Origin: Candidatus Tokpelaia hoelldoblerii
GTDB lineage: Bacteria > Pseudomonadota > Alphaproteobacteria > Rhizobiales > Rhizobiaceae
Direction of reading: 5' to 3'
Assembly: GCA_002005325.1 (NCBI GenBank)
Contig: CP017315.1
Coordinates: forward strand, 434,001-498,000
DNA: 64,000 nucleotides
This document shows positions 60,925-64,000 of the stretch, one piece after another (position 1 is the stretch's first letter; the number at the start of each line of letters is the position of its first letter). The notes under the pieces were generated by a model. The model was not told the DNA's origin and made no database searches. It worked only from the letters and a program-made list of their open reading frames with translations. Made by a program: the position numbers and the translations under genes.

Positions 60925-63090
60925 TTATTGCCGGTTTGTCAACCGCTTTACCACATTTTCCAGCATCCGCATGCCGGCATTGCCGCCAAGCGTCATGATG
61001 GATTCCGGGTGAAACTGCACTGCCGCCACCGGTTCGCTTTTGTGTTCCACCGCCATAATCACTCCGTCTTCACTTTCGGCCGTGATAGTTAGTGTTTCAG
61101 GCAGATGGTCGCGGTCGGTAAACAGCGAATGATAACGGCCAACCGTCACCTCTTGCGGCAGACCGGCAAACACTGTACCGGCTTTGATAATGCGGATACG
61201 TGACGGCTTGCCGTGCATGGGGCGTTCCAGTTGTTTGAGTGTGCCGCCATAGGCTTCAACAAGGGCCTGCAACCCGAGGCAAACCCCGAAAACCGGAATA
61301 TTGCGCCGGCGTGCTTTTGTAATCGTGGCGGTGCAGTCAAAATCCTGCGGTGAGCCGGGCCCCGGGGAAAGCACGACAAGGTCAGGCTTGAGGCTGTCAA
61401 AGGTTTCTTCCGCAACGGGGCTGCGTAATGTGGTAACGTATGCGCCCGTCTGGCGGAAATAATTGGCCAGTGTATGCACAAAAGAATCTTCATGGTCCAC
61501 GAGCAGGATATGACGCCCGGCTCCGGCCTGGGATGTTTGCGCGGTGTTTGTCGGCGGAACGTCTGCGCCGCTTGTCGCAATAGCAGTCAGCATGGCGGAT
61601 GCTTTCAGTTCGGTTTCCGCCTCTTCTTCCTGCGGATCGGAATCATAAAGCAGGGTAGCGCCTGCCCGCACCGCGGCAACGCCATCCTTGATGCGGATGG
61701 TGCGTAATGTCAGGCCGGTGTTCATATTGCCATTGAAATGCATCATGCCGACAGCGCCGCCATACCAGTTGCGCGGGCTTTTTTCATGGTTTTCAATAAA
61801 GCGCATGGCCCATAATTTGGGTGCGCCGGTGACTGTCACCGCCCATGCGTGGGAAAGAAATGCGTCAAAAGCATCCATGCCTTCGCGCAAACGCCCTTCA
61901 ATATGGTCAACCGTGTGGATAAGGCGGGAATACATCTCAATCTGCCGCCGCCCGATAACACGCACGGAACCTGGCTCACAAATGCGGCTTTTGTCATTAC
62001 GGTCAACATCCGAACACATCGTCAGTTCTGATTCATCCTTTTTGGAGTTGAGCAGCTTTAAAATCTGTTCAGAATCGGCAATGGCATCTTCGCCGCGCTT
62101 GATAGTGCCGGAAATCGGGCAGGTCTCGACACGGCGCCCCGAAACACGCACAAACATTTCCGGTGAAGCGCCAACCAGATATTCCTGTTCACCCAGGTTG
62201 AAAAAGAACGAATAGGGTGAAGGGTTCATCTGTTTCAGGGTTTTGGCAATGGCGGCGGGGCTTGTGGTGCAAGGGGCGTAAAATGTCTGTCCGGGCACAA
62301 CCTCGAACAGGTCGCCGCGTTTGAATTTTTCCTTGGCTGCTGCCACGCCGCGGGCATATTCGCCATGTTGATGATCGCCGCGCGGCGGGGTTGTATCGCT
62401 GCGGCGGAACGGCTCGGCAGCGGTTTCCCGTGGCAGGCCTGTTGTTGAAGTATCGCCGCAGGTGAAATCATAACGGTCAATCCAGGCTTGCGCCGCATGA
62501 TGGTCCACCACCAGAATGGAATCAGGCAGATACAGCACCAGATCGCGCTGGTCGGCGGGGCGGGGGATTGTCAGCTCGACCGGTTCAAACTGAAAGGCAA
62601 GGTCATAGCCGAAAGCGCCGAACAGGCCAAGATTGTCATCTTCAGATGAAAAAAACAGCTTGACGATGGCCCGCAGGACAGTGAATACGGAAGGAATGCG
62701 CGAGCGCTCCTCTTCCGTGAAAGAACCGTCCGTCCGGGCAATATCAAGGCCCAGCCGCGTCGCGGTGTGGCTGGTGACGGTTACCGGTTCAAGCGCTTCG
62801 ACGACTGGAAAAATTGCTGCCAGCACAATTTCACCGCGGTTGTTCAACGCCTCAAAAGTCATTCGCCGCCCGTGTGCAGTGATGCAGAGTGGCGGGTCGA
62901 TAATGCCCGTATCCCAGCGGGTATAACGCCCGGGATATTCATAATTTGAGGACAGAACCGCGCCGCGGCGGCTGTCGAGCGCGGCAACCATGCGCTCAAT
63001 CGCGCTGTCATAGGCGATGTTTTCCCGCTGACGGCGGATGCTGATGCCGCCGGCGGTTTCATAATCGGTTATTTGTGCGGTTTGTATCAT
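60925..63090 (-). CDS. trpE(G): Fused anthranilate synthase TrpE(G)
   Basis: A 721-residue fusion of both anthranilate synthase subunits, as in rhizobia. The N-terminal two-thirds is the TrpE part: ISIRRQRENIAY, SPEMFVRVSGRRVETCPISGTIKRG, DVDRNDKSRICEPGSVRVIGRR and GAPKLWAMRFIE. After a short linker near residue 510 follows a class I glutamine amidotransferase: ILLVDHEDSFVHTLANYF, LVVLSPGPGSPQDF, catalytic Cys in FGVCLGLQALVEAYGG, and the His-Glu of AVQFHPESIMT. GGGAG precedes the ATG. Expression is governed by the trpL attenuator directly upstream. Confidence 0.95.
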   Translation of the reverse strand: MIQTAQITDYETAGGISIRRQRENIAYDSAIERMVAALDSRRGAVLSSNYEYPGRYTRWDTGIIDPPLCITAHGRRMTFEALNNRGEIVLAAIFPVVEALEPVTVTSHTATRLGLDIARTDGSFTEEERSRIPSVFTVLRAIVKLFFSSEDDNLGLFGAFGYDLAFQFEPVELTIPRPADQRDLVLYLPDSILVVDHHAAQAWIDRYDFTCGDTSTTGLPRETAAEPFRRSDTTPPRGDHQHGEYARGVAAAKEKFKRGDLFEVVPGQTFYAPCTTSPAAIAKTLKQMNPSPYSFFFNLGEQEYLVGASPEMFVRVSGRRVETCPISGTIKRGEDAIADSEQILKLLNSKKDESELTMCSDVDRNDKSRICEPGSVRVIGRRQIEMYSRLIHTVDHIEGRLREGMDAFDAFLSHAWAVTVTGAPKLWAMRFIENHEKSPRNWYGGAVGMMHFNGNMNTGLTLRTIRIKDGVAAVRAGATLLYDSDPQEEEAETELKASAMLTAIATSGADVPPTNTAQTSQAGAGRHILLVDHEDSFVHTLANYFRQTGAYVTTLRSPVAEETFDSLKPDLVVLSPGPGSPQDFDCTATITKARRRNIPVFGVCLGLQALVEAYGGTLKQLERPMHGKPSRIRIIKAGTVFAGLPQEVTVGRYHSLFTDRDHLPETLTITAESEDGVIMAVEHKSEPVAAVQFHPESIMTLGGNAGMRMLENVVKRLTNRQ

Positions 63091-63144
63091 GATGCCGTCT
63101 CCCGTGTTGTTGTCTGCCTTTGCCATAACGGGACCGGGATAAAT

Positions 63145-63173
63145 AAAAAAGCCGCCCGGTTTCCCGTCGCGGC
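63145..63173 (-). terminator. trp attenuator terminator with alternative antiterminator
   Basis: On the minus strand GCCGC pairs with GCGGC, with an inner CGG/CCG pairing and GAAA loop, followed by six T residues (63150-63145). The 5' strand of this stem (GGCCGC, 63174-63169) can instead pair with GCGGCC (63210-63205), directly after the leader-peptide stop, forming an antiterminator when ribosomes stall at the Trp codons. The trpE(G) ATG lies 55 nt further. Confidence 0.85.
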
Positions 63174-63212
63174 CTGAGTATCTTGCACAAGCATAGCTGT
63201 GCCGGGCCGCTT

Positions 63213-63260
63213 TCAAGCGTGCCGCCACCAGTTCTGATTGTTGCGAATAAAAATCATCAT
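63213..63260 (-). CDS. trpL: Leaderless trp leader peptide TrpL
   Basis: A 15-codon frame encodes MMIFIRNNQNWWRHA and ends in TGA, 48 nt upstream of the attenuator T-run start region. Two adjacent Trp codons (63225-63230) are the sensing site. The first ATG lies 6 nt after a -10 box, so the mRNA probably begins at the A of this AUG, as reported for Sinorhizobium meliloti trpL, whose peptide has three Trp. A start at the second ATG (63257) with AAGGGGG as ribosome-binding site is possible if the transcript begins further upstream. In S. meliloti both the leader peptide and the released attenuator RNA also act in trans; whether that holds here is inference. Confidence 0.88.
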   Translation of the reverse strand: MMIFIRNNQNWWRHA

Positions 63261-63266
63261 GCCCCC

Positions 63267-63295
63267 TTTTTAATCAGTCTGTGCGCAACTTGCAA
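63267..63295 (-). promoter_or_regulatory. Promoter of trpL-trpE(G)
   Basis: Reading the minus strand, TTGCAA (63295-63290), a 17-nt spacer and TAAAAA (63272-63267) form a sigma-70-type promoter. The predicted start, 7 nt past the -10, is exactly the A of the trpL ATG at 63260, consistent with a leaderless transcript. Confidence 0.7.
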
Positions 63296-63311
63296 GCGGG
63301 CAGATGATAAA

Positions 63312-63429
63312 AAGAAAAACCCGGGCGCTGGAGAACCCGGGCTTTTCCTCCCTTACGGGTACAGGCAATGAGATAGCAGGGGGGAACCTTTGCCTGTATT
63401 TCAGTGGAGAGAAAGCTAGCCACCGAACA
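63312..63429 (-). ncRNA. Candidate small RNA B (three hairpins, C-rich loop)
   Basis: A minus-strand transcript of about 118 nt is predicted. The promoter has AGACAA/TTGTCT at 63458-63463 and a perfect TATAAT at 63441-63436, 16 nt apart. Hairpin 1 is GTGG...CCAC with loop TTTCTCT; hairpin 2 pairs ACAGGCAA (63390-63397 strand) with TTGCCTGT and exposes GGTTCCCCCCTGCTAT; hairpin 3 is a terminator of two CCCGGG arms (63317-63344) with loop TTCTCCAGCG and a T-rich tail. It closely resembles candidate A upstream. C-rich single-stranded loops would pair with Shine-Dalgarno sequences, as in AbcR (alpha-r15) sRNAs; membership is not proven. Confidence 0.65.
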
Positions 63430-63539
63430 AATACAATTATAGGTTGTATTCCTGATAAGACAATATCCGGCGTTTAAAATTATATTTTATTTTTATGGTG
63501 AAAATTTCAGAAGAAGATGTACCGGACAGAACCTCCGAC

Positions 63540-63673
63540 AAAATGAAAGGCCCAGGCGTTGGGAGCCCGGACCTTTCAACCCTCTGGCGAGGTCACAGGC
63601 AAAGGAAAATAGCGGGGGGAGAACCTTTGCCTGTGATCGGGCCTTGGAGAAGATATTTCCGCCGCCCGATTAC
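63540..63673 (-). ncRNA. Candidate small RNA A (three hairpins, C-rich loops)
   Basis: A minus-strand transcript of about 134 nt is predicted. Hairpin 1: ATCGGGC (63670-63664) with GCCCGAT (63642-63636), loop containing CTTCTCCAAG. Hairpin 2: CACAGGCAAAGG (63635-63624) with CCTTTGCCTGTG (63605-63594), 12 perfect pairs, loop TTCTCCCCCCGCTATTTT. Hairpin 3: a 12-bp stem with two G-U pairs (63576-63565 / 63557-63546) and loop TCCCAAC, followed by CATTTT. Loops rich in C could bind ribosome-binding sites; the tandem setting and CUCCCA-type terminator loop recall the AbcR1/AbcR2 (alpha-r15) family of Rhizobiales. Family membership is a hypothesis. Confidence 0.68.
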
Positions 63674-63679
63674 TACTAC

Positions 63680-63707
63680 CATATAATGCGTGTATTCAGA
63701 CTGTCAA
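63680..63707 (-). promoter_or_regulatory. Promoter of small RNA A
   Basis: TTGACA (63707-63702) and TATATG (63685-63680), 16 nt apart on the minus strand, give a strong sigma-70 match. The -35 box lies within the last codons of the Rsm22-family gene, so the sRNA gene abuts that gene directly. Confidence 0.65.
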
Positions 63708-64000
63708 TTGCAACTTAAAGTTTTTTATCAAAGATTGCAGCTTGCTCCCCCATGTGGCTTTTCTGACACTTTTCCATGTTTGTTTATCGCGTTTGGCAAA
63801 GGCGGGGCAGGCCATTGTCCCGTCAGGGTTGCATAATTTCAGGCTGACACCGGCGGCGGTTTTGCGCGGCGGGGCGATGACGCGGCTTGTGAGATTTTCC
63901 GGCTTTTGGCGGGTAAAAGCCATATAGATAAATTTTTCGTCTTCCCAGCCGATTGTCCCCTGTTTGGTCTGGCGGTGCAGGCGTGAGCGCGCCAGCCGCA
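63696..64000 (-). CDS. Rsm22-family methyltransferase-like protein, 3' end only
   Basis: The frame enters from the window edge and ends at 63696, giving the last 101 residues. HRQTKQGTIGWEDEKFIYMAFTR, of which the EDEKFIYMAF core is diagnostic, then SRVIAPPRK, VSLKLCNPDG, and AKRDKQTWKSVRKATWG match the C-terminus of Rsm22-type proteins, SAM-dependent methyltransferase-fold proteins linked to assembly of the mitochondrial/bacterial small ribosomal subunit. The start and catalytic domain lie outside the window. An internal ATG at 63923 is not the true start because family similarity extends upstream of it. Confidence 0.85.
   Translation of the reverse strand, partial: RLARSRLHRQTKQGTIGWEDEKFIYMAFTRQKPENLTSRVIAPPRKTAAGVSLKLCNPDGTMACPAFAKRDKQTWKSVRKATWGSKLQSLIKNFKLQLTV

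Noticed and set aside
1..64000. Mobile elements, integrases, prophage or plasmid genes
   Set aside because: No transposase, integrase, phage or replication-initiator motif was seen; the only tRNA (13979-14055) has no duplicated 3' end nearby that would mark an attachment site.

Overview
The window looks like a chromosomal segment of an alphaproteobacterium of the order Hyphomicrobiales (Rhizobiales), by inference somewhere near the Bartonella/Brucella branch. The grounds are gene content and order: glnD-murJ-trpS-usp-nfuA, a TIGR01459 HAD phosphatase next to ribF, a fused trpE(G) behind a leaderless Trp-rich leader peptide, an Rsm22-family gene, a long-form leuA, DUF475, and a CIRCE-controlled groESL. 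Base composition is moderate and even across most genes. I see no insertion sequence, prophage, integrase or CRISPR array. Most of the window is housekeeping and transport, with a few accessory genes.

Layout. 1-7 kb: a DUF475/TerC-like membrane protein, nicotinamidase, UDP-glucose dehydrogenase, an acetoin/butanediol SDR, and a GT39 / LAB_N / GT2 trio that probably decorates lipid A or the LPS core with a lipid-carried sugar. 7-12.3 kb: the translation factor EttA, a zinc alcohol dehydrogenase and an aminotransferase plus Gfo/Idh oxidoreductase pair that fits GnnB/GnnA (2,3-diamino sugar for lipid A). 12.9-17 kb: an exported DAPG/phloretin-hydrolase-like enzyme, tRNA-Met(CAT), leuA and recR. 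17-21.6 kb: an RND efflux adaptor and pump. 22-28.5 kb: a peptide-use cluster (dppBCDF facing pepT and dppA). 28.6-31.6 kb: a polar amino-acid ABC importer. 31.8-38.2 kb: an old-yellow-enzyme alkene reductase, a CobW-family metallochaperone with a WD40 partner, a creatininase-family amidohydrolase divergent from a LacI regulator, and an (R,R)-butanediol dehydrogenase. 38.5-40.6 kb: groESL. 40.8-51.1 kb: an M20 amidohydrolase, a PhnA-like zinc-ribbon protein, nfuA, usp, trpS, murJ, glnD, a HAD hydrolase and ribF. 51.5-60.9 kb: an FMN reductase, a 2152-residue inverse autotransporter (intimin/invasin type) with five repeats of exactly 396 bp, a DUF442 phosphatase-like protein, a 33-residue membrane peptide and a CDF metal transporter. 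60.9-64 kb: trpE(G) with its attenuator, two related three-hairpin small RNA candidates in tandem, and the 3' end of an Rsm22-family methyltransferase gene.

How the parts may work together. Several genes concern the cell envelope: Ugd, GT39/LAB_N/GT2, GnnA/GnnB, MurJ, the RND pump and the giant adhesin. Others suit a nutrient-rich, perhaps host-gut habitat: peptide and amino-acid import, PepT, butanediol/acetoin interconversion, a polyphenol-type hydrolase and alkene reductase. The least explained items are the tandem C-rich-loop sRNA pair upstream of trpE(G), the repeat adhesin with its unrecognised cysteine-bearing C-terminus, the 33-residue peptide beside a 23-bp inverted repeat, and a perfect 44-bp palindrome upstream of cobW.
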